Positions 36,380 through 47,420 of a stretch of 64,000 nt of DNA are shown piece by piece. The DNA is taken from assembly GCF_029227915.1 (NCBI RefSeq), contig NC_079879.1, positions 8,184,001 through 8,248,000 on the forward strand, read 5' to 3'. The notes beneath the pieces were generated by a model, which saw only the letters and a program-made list of their open reading frames with translations, did no database searches and was not told the origin of the DNA. Every line of letters starts with the position of its first letter. Position 1 is the first letter of the stretch. A program made the translations under genes and the position numbers. Origin of the DNA: Hydractinia symbiolongicarpus. Taxonomy: Eukaryota > Cnidaria > Hydrozoa > Anthoathecata > Hydractiniidae.

Positions 36380-38383
36380 CTTAGAACCGCCTCTTTTTAG
36401 TAAATATCTTAGTAAAACTTTTCTTGTTAAATTTATGTAGAAAAAGGTTGGCATACTTTCATAAAATGCCTAGGGAGTACGCTTTTGTAACGACATATGT
36501 GAGCATTGCGACCTGATACCCACGTTTTTCACAACAGGGACGATTCAACACACAGCTATAACGATCTATTCAAATCTCGTTCACCACGATTACCGTCCCT
36601 CCTAACATCAAATTTAATTCAGCTCCTCTATTATCGAAGGTTGATGAGTATATTTATTACAAAGAAAAAATCTCATTTTTACAAGCAAACAAGAGATCAG
36701 GAGAGAGAAAGAGTCCTCTGCATTTTTATTTACCTTCTGAGGAGGAATTTCGACGTATATATATTATAAATTTTGCGTGGAACTAATTTGGCGTATTAAG
36801 ACAAAAATCGCCTAATTTTCTCTCTGCCAAAATTTGTCTTCTTAAGCTATGTACAAACGTTTTCATTGCTACATGAATGTAGTAGGAAGTTTTCTGTCAA
36901 CCCTTTATAGAATATGTCACAAAGTGATTCACCAAAGAGGAGAAAAATCGTCTTAATTAGTTGAGGACTTTAAAATATCGAAAGATAAGATTTGAGGAGA
37001 ATATAGCTTTATTTATTATTACCAATGTCACGGAATCGATGTAAGGGTATCAATTGCTGAGTCCCCGATATTGGGGTTAGTTTTATTTAAGCTATCGGGT
37101 CACCTAGGGTAACAGGTCTTTAAATTTCACACACCCTTCTACAATAACATGTTTCAACATAAACTTACTGTGTTTTCTTACGAAAAGATTCAAAATAAAA
37201 AAACGATCAAGTTTCAAGTTTATAAGAAATATGTCAGAATACAATAAAATGAAAAAATTTCTTCCGCTTTTATTTAGAGATGTACATTTCCACTTCCACA
37301 TGTATCCATGTTTACAAAAAACATGTTTAAGGTTAAAAGCATAATTAAAAAAAAACTTTCATCTGATAAAATCACAGCGCAAACTTATTTATTCACGAAA
37401 ATGGCACAAACACAGGCGATTAGGATCTTGTAATAAACAATCCAAAACCCTAATCCTCAGTGTTCTGTAGGTAAAGAAGATAAAAAAAATGTCAACAGAA
37501 GAAGGACGGTCCAAGTCGAAACATCAAAACATAACTAAAAATACTCAAAAATAAATTAAACAATTTTAAGCGTAGTTCCACGACACCCTGCATTCTCTTT
37601 TCCATGTTTGTACACACGGTGTCAATAACAAAATTGTAAATAAAGCTCCACAATGAAGAAACTACAGAACCGCTCTCCCTTTTTGAATGACACAATATAA
37701 AGTGCAAAGAAACGTATAACCACGTTAAAAAACTAGCTTTAAAACATTTTGAAAGTTAGTATACAAAAATATAACACGATTTTATTTAACATAAAAAATA
37801 TTTTACAAAATTTTAATTAAGTGTTAAATATGTATTACTAAAATCCTATATGACAAAAGTTGTCGTTACCCGAGTGATTTCTTGTATACCTTATTCGCAC
37901 TTATTCAATAGATTGAACTAAAAACAAACTGCATCACGTGGTAGTATCACGTTGTAGCATGCGCAAAAGACAGGACCCATTGCATGAAAATGATACGAAT
38001 AATGCAATCATTTATAATAAACCAGGATGGCCACAGCTATAAAATTTTATAATTGCAGAATAATTTAAGAAGATTTTAGGTTTTGGTATCAAAATTTAAA
38101 CCCGTAACATGTATTAGGAGATTTTACCAAACTTTTAGGAAAAAGTTAAGAGTTATTCTTTTTTTACTTATCTTTTTTGAATACCAGAGAGGCTGTTCAA
38201 TTTATACGTAATCTGCAGTTTCAAAATCTAATCCATCACTCCTGTTGCAAGGTTAAAATTATGCCCTATTCGTTATAACATGTTATCAAAGAAAGTACAG
38301 GAAAAAAATAGCAAAATGTAATAATAAAAACTATTTTTAAAAACAATTTTTTTTTGTCAGTATTAATTAGATTATTAAGAAGA
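36380..38383. other. intergenic DNA
   Basis: No gene is supported. Short open frames are AT-rich and not protein-like. 'ttttaggag'-type degenerate sequence near 38070-38160 resembles 33150-33400. The right edge meets the Helitron-like element downstream of POMGNT2. Confidence 0.5.
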
Positions 38384-38513
38384 CTAGTAGGTGACGCGTG
38401 GAAAAATCCACGGCTTTGCCTGTACTTTTCGTAAGGCATTGCAGTGTCTCGCTACTTGCGGTACCGTTTTGCGTGACAAAAAAACGTATACGAGTGTTAC
38501 GTTATTTAAAAGA
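38384..38513 (-). mobile_element. Helitron-like non-autonomous element, second copy, 130 bp
   Basis: On the minus strand it begins TCTTTTAAATAACG after a host A (38514) and ends CTAG before a host T (38383). A perfect 6-bp hairpin, CGTGGA/TCCACG with a 4-base A-run loop (38397-38412), stands 9 bases before the CTAG end, a textbook Helitron 3' feature. The blocks 'tgtcacgcaaaa' and 'gtggatttttccacg' are shared with the copy at 31889-32010. It lies about 140 bp downstream of the POMGNT2 stop. Confidence 0.7.
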
Positions 38514-38652
38514 TTTTAGGAGGTGTATGGATTATGTGTGGCCAACCTGTGAACTATGCGTGATTACTCCATATATGGTATAAAAACTAAATTTAAACCA
38601 ACCATCGTAGTATAATTAATTTGAATAAACACTAGGTACAGTGCAGTCGCTG

Positions 38653-40074
38653 TCAAAGTGGACTCTCATTCCTATTTTTGCCATCCACTTTACTATCGAC
38701 AGCATTGATAAAATCGTCTACATCAACGATCGTATCTTGATATATTCGGAATAGCCAGTACGGATTCTTACAACATATATGCAAGGGCACCACCTTAGTA
38801 TTAATAATATCATCTTGAATGGTGTTTGAGAAAGTAGTAATACCTCCATAGTCGCTTGACCAGTCTTCATGCGTCACTGTGTTCTTCTCATTCTTATTCT
38901 CCCATGCTATGTAAGTCATTCGAACCAAGTTGGCGAGCGTTTTGTATGGAGTGTAATTTACTGCAGGTACGCCAAAAGGAAATATTTCAATTAAAATGCT
39001 TGAAGGTTGCATAAAGAGACTGGTGATTAAGTGTGCTCCGTGAACGCCAATTACCATATGTGCATGCGATACCAATGACACTATGTGACTCAAAGGGTCA
39101 GTTTCTAAGTTTACAACATGAACAGGCGCTTTGTAATGTTTTGAAAGTTTCATCATAAACTTTACTTCATTCACAATTTTACGAGTTAAACTTCTTGAGA
39201 ACAACACAATATATTTTGAAAGCTGTTCAGGTGCTGGAATATTTCCTGAACCTATTTTAAGTTTAAAGTCATTTCGAAAATAAGAAATCTCAGTTGAAGG
39301 AAAAAATGTCCGATTAATTGGACCCTGTGGTGTCCGAAACCCATAGTGATACCAAGTAGTAGTCTTACTAACCCCCACAATAACATCTTCAAAACAAGTC
39401 AGCGTTTTATTAAAATGTTTTTTTAATTTTATCCGGGGCAACAACATTTTGTAAAGGTCATAAAATGGTCCATCCGGACGTCCATCCATTATAATATATG
39501 TAACATCATCTTTGCTTGTTGGAAAATGTTTCCTTTGTGTGTGATACAGGGGTATTAAATCGTCGTGTAAAACATGCATCAAATTTTCTGGATTAAACCG
39601 ATGAAAGAGGACACTAGGTCCTGTGACATACTCCAAATCAACAAAATTAAGAGAAGGTGAATGAATTTTGGTGTAAGTAAAATATTTAGCAGTATGATTA
39701 ACAACACTTGACAAGTCAACAAGTGCTGGGTCATTTCTTGCATGTTCCAATCCGTATAAACGAGTCTCTGCACCATGAAGAAAAATGTACTCACTTGTGT
39801 CTTTACGATAGCACAAATTTTGAAATCGACATTCACGGTCCTTCATAAGCTCTCCAAAACAAAATACACTACTGGACATATTAAAAATCTGTGGTTGAGT
39901 TTTATTTACTGATTTACCATACCTTAACAAATTAAGGCCATCGAGTAAGTAGTGACTTTGCAGTACTTCAAATATTTCATCAAATTGATCAGTTTTGGTT
40001 TTTAACAAAAACAAAATACACAAAAATTGAGTCACGCATATCATGAACAAAAAGAAGTTATATGAACATATCAT
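38653..40074 (-). CDS. POMGNT2: POMGNT2-like O-mannose GlcNAc-transferase (GT61), no FN3 domain
   Basis: The vertebrate enzyme adds beta-1,4-GlcNAc to O-mannose on alpha-dystroglycan in the ER. This single coding exon gives 473 residues from the ATG at 40074, chosen because a type II anchor (FFLFMICVTQFLCILFLL) follows at once. An in-frame ATG at 40152 would add 26 residues. Orthologue landmarks in order: CRFQNLCY, FIFLHG-like EYIFLHG, LVDLSSV, RFNPENLMHVLHDDLIPLYH, TTTWYHYGFRTPQGP, YIVLFSR, VIGVHGAHLITSLF, NYTPYKTLA, NTVTHEDW and CCKNPYWLFRIYQDT. The vertebrate protein goes on with a C-terminal fibronectin III domain of about 100 residues; here the frame stops soon after the catalytic region. 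No FN3-like exon was found downstream. It follows the RING gene closely on the same strand. Confidence 0.92.
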   Translation of the reverse strand: MICSYNFFLFMICVTQFLCILFLLKTKTDQFDEIFEVLQSHYLLDGLNLLRYGKSVNKTQPQIFNMSSSVFCFGELMKDRECRFQNLCYRKDTSEYIFLHGAETRLYGLEHARNDPALVDLSSVVNHTAKYFTYTKIHSPSLNFVDLEYVTGPSVLFHRFNPENLMHVLHDDLIPLYHTQRKHFPTSKDDVTYIIMDGRPDGPFYDLYKMLLPRIKLKKHFNKTLTCFEDVIVGVSKTTTWYHYGFRTPQGPINRTFFPSTEISYFRNDFKLKIGSGNIPAPEQLSKYIVLFSRSLTRKIVNEVKFMMKLSKHYKAPVHVVNLETDPLSHIVSLVSHAHMVIGVHGAHLITSLFMQPSSILIEIFPFGVPAVNYTPYKTLANLVRMTYIAWENKNEKNTVTHEDWSSDYGGITTFSNTIQDDIINTKVVPLHICCKNPYWLFRIYQDTIVDVDDFINAVDSKVDGKNRNESPL

Positions 40075-40187
40075 GTTGGTGTCTTCTGGGTATATCCTAA
40101 GATGTACACACACAAAAAACTGTTGTAAAAAAATCAAAAAAAAAGCAAACAATGATAATAAAAAATATCAACAATCACTTACGCCAA
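40075..40187 (-). promoter_or_regulatory. 113-bp spacer with splice-site-like signals
   Basis: This spacer separates the RING stop codon (40190-40188) from the preferred POMGNT2 ATG (40074). Reading minus: GTAAGT at 40182-40177 soon after the stop, a long T-rich tract, then acceptor-like ACAACAG ending 40120 and CATCTTAG ending 40097. No AATAAA or ATTAAA is present. This would suit either an outron with a trans-splice acceptor or a short cis intron in a dicistronic message. It is inference; no spliced leader gene is in the window. Confidence 0.45.
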
Positions 40188-43100
40188 TCAAACGTCGATA
40201 CGGTAACTTCTCAGTAAGGGCTCATGTTCATCAAAGTCATCATTTCGCAGTTTAGTTTGGCACATTGGGCAATTACTTTTTACTGTTAACCAATTAGCTA
40301 AACAACTAAAAAATTAAATTTTGGTATATATAATCCTGACAAACATTTATTGGCGAATTATTCATACTTAGTACAAAGTGATTATAGTGTGCTAGAAAAT
40401 AAAGGATAGGAGGGCATATTTTGGTGCTCTTTAAGCAGTATGTTATTTTACTGGAATTCCAAGGTATTTTGACAAGTTGCAAGACTATTAATAAGAAAAT
40501 AACTCCCAAGCAATAAATTGCTCTCCCAATGTTACAATAATTTGGACTGGGGGAAGTTTATAAACGCGTATTTTATTACAAAATATTTTTTATCTATTTG
40601 ATTATCTTTTTTTATATATTTTGGTAATTTTTACTGCAAATAATAAGAAAGATAACATTGACTTCTGTATGAGATGAATTGATATTGCTCAGCCAGACAA
40701 ACTTCTTGTGAGATTGGGGGAGCAATTAATAGCTCAGCTAATTTCTTATTTCTTAGAATTGTGTGGGTCTTTGCATGAGAAAGAGCATATTTTCCTTGGC
40801 TATAAAAATCATTAATTCAAGGGGAAAATCATTAATTTGATCCAAGCTTTAAATCTCACCTAACATGATCTTGTGCCACAAATAAAGAATGAAGCTAGTT
40901 AAACATTTTTTAAGCAAGGTTAATATCATGAAGGTGCAGCAAGAAAAATAAATATTTGAAAAGCAATATCTGGAGTCACAACTTCTAACAGAAATTGGAT
41001 ATATTATTGAAAATTTCTCATGTGAATCTTATGGATAAGTGCCTTAAATACCTGTTTATAAGTTTAGATACAGTTTTTGGCCTACCTTTCAAGTATGAGT
41101 TATTTATTATACTGTCTTGCAATTGCTCAGTCACTTGCACGTCTTAAAATTTGTAAGCGAAAATAAAAAAAATCTGTTTTTTTTTTTTTTTTTCAGAATT
41201 GAAGAAGGAGAGAATCGAAAGCCGGGAAATTTAGAGAAGTTTATGGAAAAAGAGCAATAGCCTTTCAAAATTTGCAAAAAGTTACAGTAAAATTAACATG
41301 AAAACATACATACTCTTTATGGTAACCATGGTTACATTGTGCTAATTTAATTTCTTCGTCATTTTGAAATTCTTCCAAGCAGATTGTGCATATCTAAAAA
41401 GAAATTTTATTAAAATAAGTTACAAACTTTTTTGCATGTATATATAAATCATGTTACACATGATTGGGATGAGGATAATTTGTCTGATGATGATGTTGTA
41501 GAAGGGCCAGCTATGCAGATCAAGACAGAATGGATAGTGGAGGCTATTGGGAAATTGAAGATTGGCAAGGCTGCAGGAGTATCAGGTATTGTTGCAGAGA
41601 TGGTAAAAGCATCTGGATATATTGGAGTTGAGCTTATTACAAGTCTTGCTAATCAGATTATAAAGAATGGTGCTATTCCGAGTGGCAGTCGAGTGTAATA
41701 ATGAATTGTTTCAAGGGCAAGGGTGATGCATTAGAAAGAGGTAACTATAGAGGTTTGAAGTTGGTTGATCAAGTAATGAAAGTTATTGAAAGAGTGATTG
41801 ATAAGTTACTTAGAGAAAGAATTGATATAGATAAGATGCAATTTGGTTTTGTTCCAGGGTGTGGCACCACACAGGCAATATTTTTACTTAGACAGCTTCA
41901 GGAAAAGTGTTTAGGAAAGAGAAAGAATCTCTATTTTGCTTTTGTAGATTTAGAGAAAGCTTTTGATAGAGTTTCACGTAAAGTTATTTGGTGGGCTATG
42001 AGAAAATTAGGTGTGGATGAGTGGCTAGTTATGATGGTACAGTCGTACAGCAATGCTAGAAGTCGTGTCAGGATTAACGATGCACTTAGTGTTGAATTTA
42101 GTGTAAATGTTGGTGTACATCAGGGTTCTGTACTTAGTCCTTTGTTGTTTGTTCTAGTCTTAGAAGCGCTGTCGATGGAGTTCAGAACAGGTTGTCCATG
42201 GGAGTTATTGTATGCAGATGATTTGGTTCTCATAGCAGAGTCGATGGAAGAATTAGTTGAAAAGTTTGAGAAGTGGAAGAAAGGACTAGAAGAGAAAGGG
42301 CTAAGGGTGAACACAGAAAAGTCTAAAGTCATGATTAGTAGCATTGAAGCCAAGTGTGACCTTGTAGTTGGAAAGTGGCCTTGTGGAGTTTGCAGGAAAG
42401 GGGTTGGTAGTAACTCAATTTTTTGTCAGACTTCAAGGATTGGGTACATAAGATGTGCAGTAGTATTGGTGGAAGGTTAAGAGCTGACATTCAGTTTCTA
42501 CGCAAGCTTGCAAAGGTGAGATTATAGAGAATGAAGTATTTCCAGTTTCAATGATGTACAACAGTGGCTTGTTAGAGATTGAGAACTTCTGTTACTTAGG
42601 TGATATGTTGGGCAGTGAAGGGGGAATTGGAAGAAGTGTTACTTGCAGGATAGGTTCTGCTTGGAAAAAGTTCAGAGAGTTACTTCCTTTGTTGACTAGC
42701 AGAGTCTTGTCAATTGAGTTTGAAGGTAGGTTGTATGAGGCCTGTGTAATGAGTGTTATGTTGTACAGTAGTGAGACATGGGCAGTGAAGCAGGAAGATC
42801 TTGACCGTTTAGAAAGGAATGATATGGAATGGTTAGGTGGATGTGTAACGCCAGTCTGAGAGACGGAAAGAGTTCAGATAAGCTAAGAAGCAGGCTAAAT
42901 ATCTGTAGAATTAAAGATGTTATCCAGATAAGAAGATTGAATTGGCTGGGGCACTTGGAAAGAATGGAGGGGGATAATTGGGTAAGAAAGTGTAGAGACC
43001 TGGGGCAAAGCCCAGAGGCAGATCGAGAAAGACTTGGCAGGAGGTTATGAGGACCGACTTGATAGGAAGTTGAGTTTAGATCTAACACAGTCTAGATTGG

Positions 43101-44419
43101 AAGAGGGTCATTAATATACCCCGTGCAACCCATCCTAGCATGGAAAACAGACGTTAAGCCGAGAATGATGATGATGATGGTGACATTGCCATGCAGTAAA
43201 TCCAGATAAAAAATTCATTTCACCTCATTGCCACATGTTGATTTTCGAGTTCGACTTGCTTTCTTGTATTTAACGGTCTATATATATGAAAATTATAAAA
43301 GTGAACACAGCATGATAGGATCTAAACTTTAGTCAGAAACGTGTGCGATCTCAATCACACATGTCTACACACACGCAAATAATTTTACATTAGCGATTTG
43401 CCACTCACGTAAGACTAATTTTTTCAAGAATATTTTAAAACAAAAACAAGAAAGTAAAATAAAGTTTTTTTAATAGTATATTGAACTGATTTTCTTATTG
43501 TCCATGATTTTCTTAATTACCAGAGACTATAAAGAACTATTAAAATAATACGCAATAACAAAAATTACTTCAAATGTGTAAATAAATAAATATTTCCCAC
43601 ATGATGGACTTTTTACCCTAACAGATAATTAAATTTAGCCAAAGTGGTTATAAACTGTTTTTCATGATGTAGTTTAAGCTCAAAATATTTTTCAATTTGC
43701 ATTAAACTTTTAATGGTTAAATGCAACTACTCTCTAGAAAAGTTCTTTCTTTTTGTTGTTTTTATTTTTTGGCTCCTTTGTTGTACCAGAACAACTCTTA
43801 TGGACTTTCTGGGTGTTATTTTATCAAAAAATATTTGCAGACAGGGAATAATTACCTGGCTTAGAGATTCTTAAATAACAGTGGAAATTACTGAGTGCCA
43901 ACGCGATTAACAAAGGCTATTACAATGGAAAGAAGGTTCAATCCTGTTCATAATTTGCAAAAAATGATTTTTTGAAATGCCAAAACAGCATCTCCTGTCG
44001 AAGCTTCACAGCTGAAAGTCTATAAGAGTTCTGCTTTGACAGATGTCTAAAACCGAATTTATATGTGGTAAATTTTCCTGACCTGGCCAGATGTTTAAAA
44101 TTGTAAATTATCACCTTAACTGATTTCTTTGGAGTTTCGTCTTCACTGCAAATAATAAACAATCATTAAAAAAATAAAAAGAATGTTAGCAAATATCAAA
44201 AAAAAAAAGTTACAAATGGAGAAAACACAAGACAACCAAGTTGTCTAAAATAAAATTTTCCAGGATAAAAATGGGTTGAAAATGGGTTGAAAACAGGATA
44301 CCTTTTAATAACATGTTATTTTCAGGTTATGCAATCCTGATTATATATACACTTTACACAGAAAAATGTAATCTTCTTACCTGCTTTTAATACAGCAGCA
44401 TAAAAAACACATTATACTA
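40188..44419 (-). CDS. membrane RING-H2 E3 ligase, 3' four exons
   Basis: Exons found: 44381-44419, 44115-44145, 41314-41393 and 40188-40305; phases agree across three junctions. The first encodes the end of a membrane segment, SIMCFLCCCIKS. Next comes SEDETPKKSVK. Then a complete RING-H2: CTIC, 14 residues, CNHGYH, KDC, ten residues, CPMC, so all eight zinc ligands (C3H2C3) are present. The protein ends SYRIDV. Layout, one membrane segment just before the ring, resembles the small RNF24/RNF122 type, but family is not settled. The 5' exons were not found in 44.4-49 kb. The 2.7-kb intron 41394-44114 holds a LINE in the opposite direction. POMGNT2 begins 113 bp after the stop. Confidence 0.85.
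41440..43180 (+). pseudogene. decayed non-LTR retrotransposon (reverse transcriptase)
   Basis: Pieces of a LINE reverse transcriptase in order: GNYRGLKLVDQVMKVIERV, QFGFVPGCGTTQAIFLLRQL, FVDLEKAFDRV, GVHQGSVLSPLLF and the catalytic YADDLVLIAES, then a zinc-like CGVCRKGVG and the C-terminal RRLNWLGHLERM. At least three frame breaks are seen (near 41690, 42420 and 42840) and the endonuclease end is missing, so it is 5'-truncated and dead. The 3' end has CTAGCATGGAAAA and a (GAT)n tail at 43164-43180. It is inserted in a RING gene intron, antisense to it. The clade was not assigned with certainty (RTE- or CR1/L2-like). Confidence 0.9.
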
Positions 44420-45443
44420 CTAAAAAAGTAAAAATTATACATAATACAAAAAAATGCATTTCAATGTAAACATTTCAACATTCATTCAAGGATAAGGCTG
44501 CGAATCTAAATCATGCTAAGTGGGTAAGTTTAGTATAATTAATTTTTGAGCTAATGCAGGCCTATAAAGCTTATTTATAATACTAATTTTTTCACACATA
44601 TTTAGGCAGTGAAAAAGATCTATTTTGAACACATTGGTTTACATGAAAAAGCGATACAAACAAACAGGTGAACAACTAGTCTCTATAATAATAGCGGTCT
44701 CTCTGCCAAAAGTGGGTCGAGCACGAAATCTTCAACCTACCAATAACAAATGCCATATATTTTAACAACTTTTCTATGACAGGGGAATTTCCTAAATTTT
44801 CTGTTGACTAGTTTGTATTTTGGGATAAGTTCGGTGTTTAAATTTTGGTTTGCAAAAGCTTGCACTTAATTAAAAAATTAAAAAATTTTGGTTGTAGTAA
44901 AGCGCCAATGTTTTATCATAGAAACCTACTGGAACTCAGTAAGAAAGAGTTTGTGTCAAAATTATTTTGTCTAATAACAACAATTAACAATTTTTTTTTG
45001 TGATTGTGTTAAAGGTTACCTCCTGCGAAAAATCAAGTTGAGCACATAATTATGGTAACTAAATATTGAAATTTATGTAAAATGTTGAAAATGCATCAAA
45101 GTGAATGGCAAGAAAATATTTTTAACTGTGTATGGCTTGCCAAAAATACTCATGACATCATGCATAATTAGTGAATCTTCTTAGTTCAAATTCTAAAGAA
45201 CCAATCAAGAATTTTAAAAAAATATTCAAATTCCTAGACAACCTTTCAAGATCTTATATATGCAATTAACTTTATTTTTCGCGGAAGTTAACCTTTAACA
45301 AAATTAAAAGCACTGTTTTGCATTTTGGGAATAATTCGGGCCAGTTAAGGAGTTATTAGTCGAAAAGCACAAATTTTATTCAAAAAGACCCTCGAGCTCG
45401 ACCTAATGGCCCAGTGAACAAAACTGAAACAAAAGTTTGGGCA

Positions 45444-45915
45444 CCAGGGTGCTGATAACCCGCATACGCTGAAAAAGTGCAGGCGTTTTTGGGCGAGTTC
45501 GACATTTTGAAAAAAATTCAAGTATTCACTCGAAAAAACCTGAATAGGCCCGAACAATGCCTAAAAAAAAGAAAACAGACACTAATATGATTCAAAAAAC
45601 TATAAAAATTAAAATAAACTAACTATTGGTAACGAAGTACTTTAAAGAACTGTTTTTGATGGTTTTTGAAAAGTTTACTTTATAAATAACTTATACATAA
45701 ACTTTATTAACTCCTTTCTCTTTAAGTGCCTTCTTCCCAACTATTGTCCGCATGATTTATTACAAGGAATTGCATTTTGAGAATGCTCCGGGCAAGTTCG
45801 GGCGGATTCGGGAAAGTGCTGGCGGTTTCGGGGAACAACCGCCAATTTTATTCGAAAAGTCCCCCGAACTTGCCCTTATACATGCGGGCGTTGGCGGCTT
45901 ATCGGCACCCTCTTG
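45444..45915. mobile_element. hAT-like MITE, 472 bp
   Basis: The left end reads CCAGGGTGCTGATAACCCGC; the reverse complement of the right end reads CAAGAGGGTGCCGATAAGCC, alike after the first few bases. The flanks TTTGGGCA (45436-45443) and TTAGGGCA (45916-45923) match at seven of eight positions, consistent with an 8-bp hAT target duplication. The inside is GC-richer than its surroundings and non-coding. Confidence 0.55.
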
Positions 45916-45942
45916 TTAGGGCATGTTCAGAAATACCAGTTA

Positions 45943-46259
45943 GGGACCTTTAAAAAAATTTTTTTGGCCATGTTAGCGGGATATCACCACTAAAGGGGGT
46001 AGGGAGTTTGAAGTTTAAAAAAAAATCCACTAAGAATTGAGAAATTTCAAAAATTTGTTTGTCACCTAAAAATTCTTCGTCATTCGCGAGCATGATTAAT
46101 TCCAATAACTTTTATCTACAAAACACGCCCCTGAGCCTTCCAAGATTTATCCAAATGTGTGTATTTCATGGACGACAATCTGCTAAAAAGGGGGGAGGGG
46201 GTCCGAATCATAGCGACGATATCCCGCTAACAGGGCCCAAAAAAATTTTCGAAGGCCCC
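45943..46259. mobile_element. PIF/Harbinger-like MITE, 317 bp
   Basis: Long inverted ends of about 40 bp: left GGGACCTTTAAAAAAA continuing to TGTTAGCGGGATATC; right end, reverse-complemented, GGGGCCTTCGAAAATT continuing to TGTTAGCGGGATATC. The flanks are TTA on both sides (45940-45942 and 46260-46262), the TWA target duplication of this superfamily. It stands 27 bp from the neighbouring hAT-like MITE. The TIR sequence differs from that of the MITE at 3927-4331, so it is a separate family. Confidence 0.7.
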
Positions 46260-47370
46260 TTAAAAAGTGCGAATCTTATCCAGAAATTTGCCAGATATTG
46301 CTCTCTTAGGCCAAAGGAAGTTGTACCTTAGTTTACCGTCGGCCGCCCGCATGTATATTTACCACTGCATGAAAAATTTCATTATTTAAAAAAATTCCAT
46401 TATTGCCTTCACTTTCCCTCCAGAGAATGAAAATATGAAGTAATGACTCAAAGAACATCTTTATAAACCCCTCTGACATGCTTCGCACATCACCACACCA
46501 TCATCACTAAGGATTTCCAACAACAACTCGAATCACCCACATCTCGTCATGCTTTAAAATAAATAAATAAAAAAATAATCAAATATTCAATATACATAAA
46601 TGATGAACATATTCATCACAGTTCCACAAAGAAAGAAATGAAATATACTCAATGCATCCTATTTCGAAAAAGCTATTGCGTAATTTTGATTGATGTTGCA
46701 ATCGATCGAAAGTGTTCTTTTTTTGAATGTTTTCAAATGTAATGTAATGTGTTAATTTAAATTTCGAAGGGCCTTTGTTCTAATGCGTGCCATACAAAGT
46801 TGTTGGATCAAGCCTTGCCTCATTTAGATATATGTCCCAGTCTCCAGAGGTTGTCTTTCGGTGCTGTAGTTCTGGTTCGGGCTCCGAGGGTTTCGGGTTC
46901 AAGCTAGCTAGGCGGAGGGACAAAATAATGAATAATGAAAAATTCCCCAATGGTATACAAGATACAGACGGCGGTAAACTGAGGTACAAATTCCTTCGGC
47001 CTTACATATTTTTGCACACTGGTACAACAAGAGGATAACTAACTCAGCACGCACAAAAAAGCATACCCTAAAAAACATAGTGACTATTCTTCACTCATCT
47101 TTTAGTGAAAAATATCATAGCTATGATATTGATAGCAGGATTTTAGAGATGCTGGCCATTACTTTTTAAGGGGTCGAACATGATGATCATTGGCACAATA
47201 ACAACACTTCATAAAAATTAGGACTAAACTCTTTGTTTCGTTTATGAAAATCTGTTTTTCCCCCCACATTCCAAAAAGGAGAATGTCTCAAAATGTTGCA
47301 GAAAAACTTGATTTTGGGGTCCCTTACAGTTTACTAACTTTACAGTTTACACACTTTTGCTATTTAAAAA

Positions 47371-47420
47371 ATAGACAGGGTATATCCCTCAAAATTTGTG
47401 AGGCTAGTCGTGTGAAATAT
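47371..47420 (+). mobile_element. SINE 3'-end fragment
   Basis: ATAGACAGGGTATATCCCTC followed by 'tttgtgaggctag' and 'gtgaaatat' is nearly identical, over about 50 bp, to the 3' part of the SINE at 60781-61130 read on its own strand. The tRNA-derived head and the trinucleotide tail are absent. Confidence 0.6.

Noticed and set aside
38398-38583. 61-codon plus-strand frame near the POMGNT2 3' end
   Set aside because: It lies almost wholly within the Helitron-like repeat.
45345-45557. 70-codon minus-strand frame
   Set aside because: It overlaps the end of a hAT-like MITE and its flank; its composition is that of repeat DNA.
46059-46331. 90-codon plus-strand frame
   Set aside because: It lies across a PIF/Harbinger-like MITE and its right flank; no recognisable domain.
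46787-47038. 83-codon plus-strand frame and a 70-codon minus-strand frame over the same DNA
   Set aside because: Both strands are open over a GC-richer repeat-like stretch; neither translation resembles a known domain or has supporting splice sites. More likely repeat sequence than a gene.
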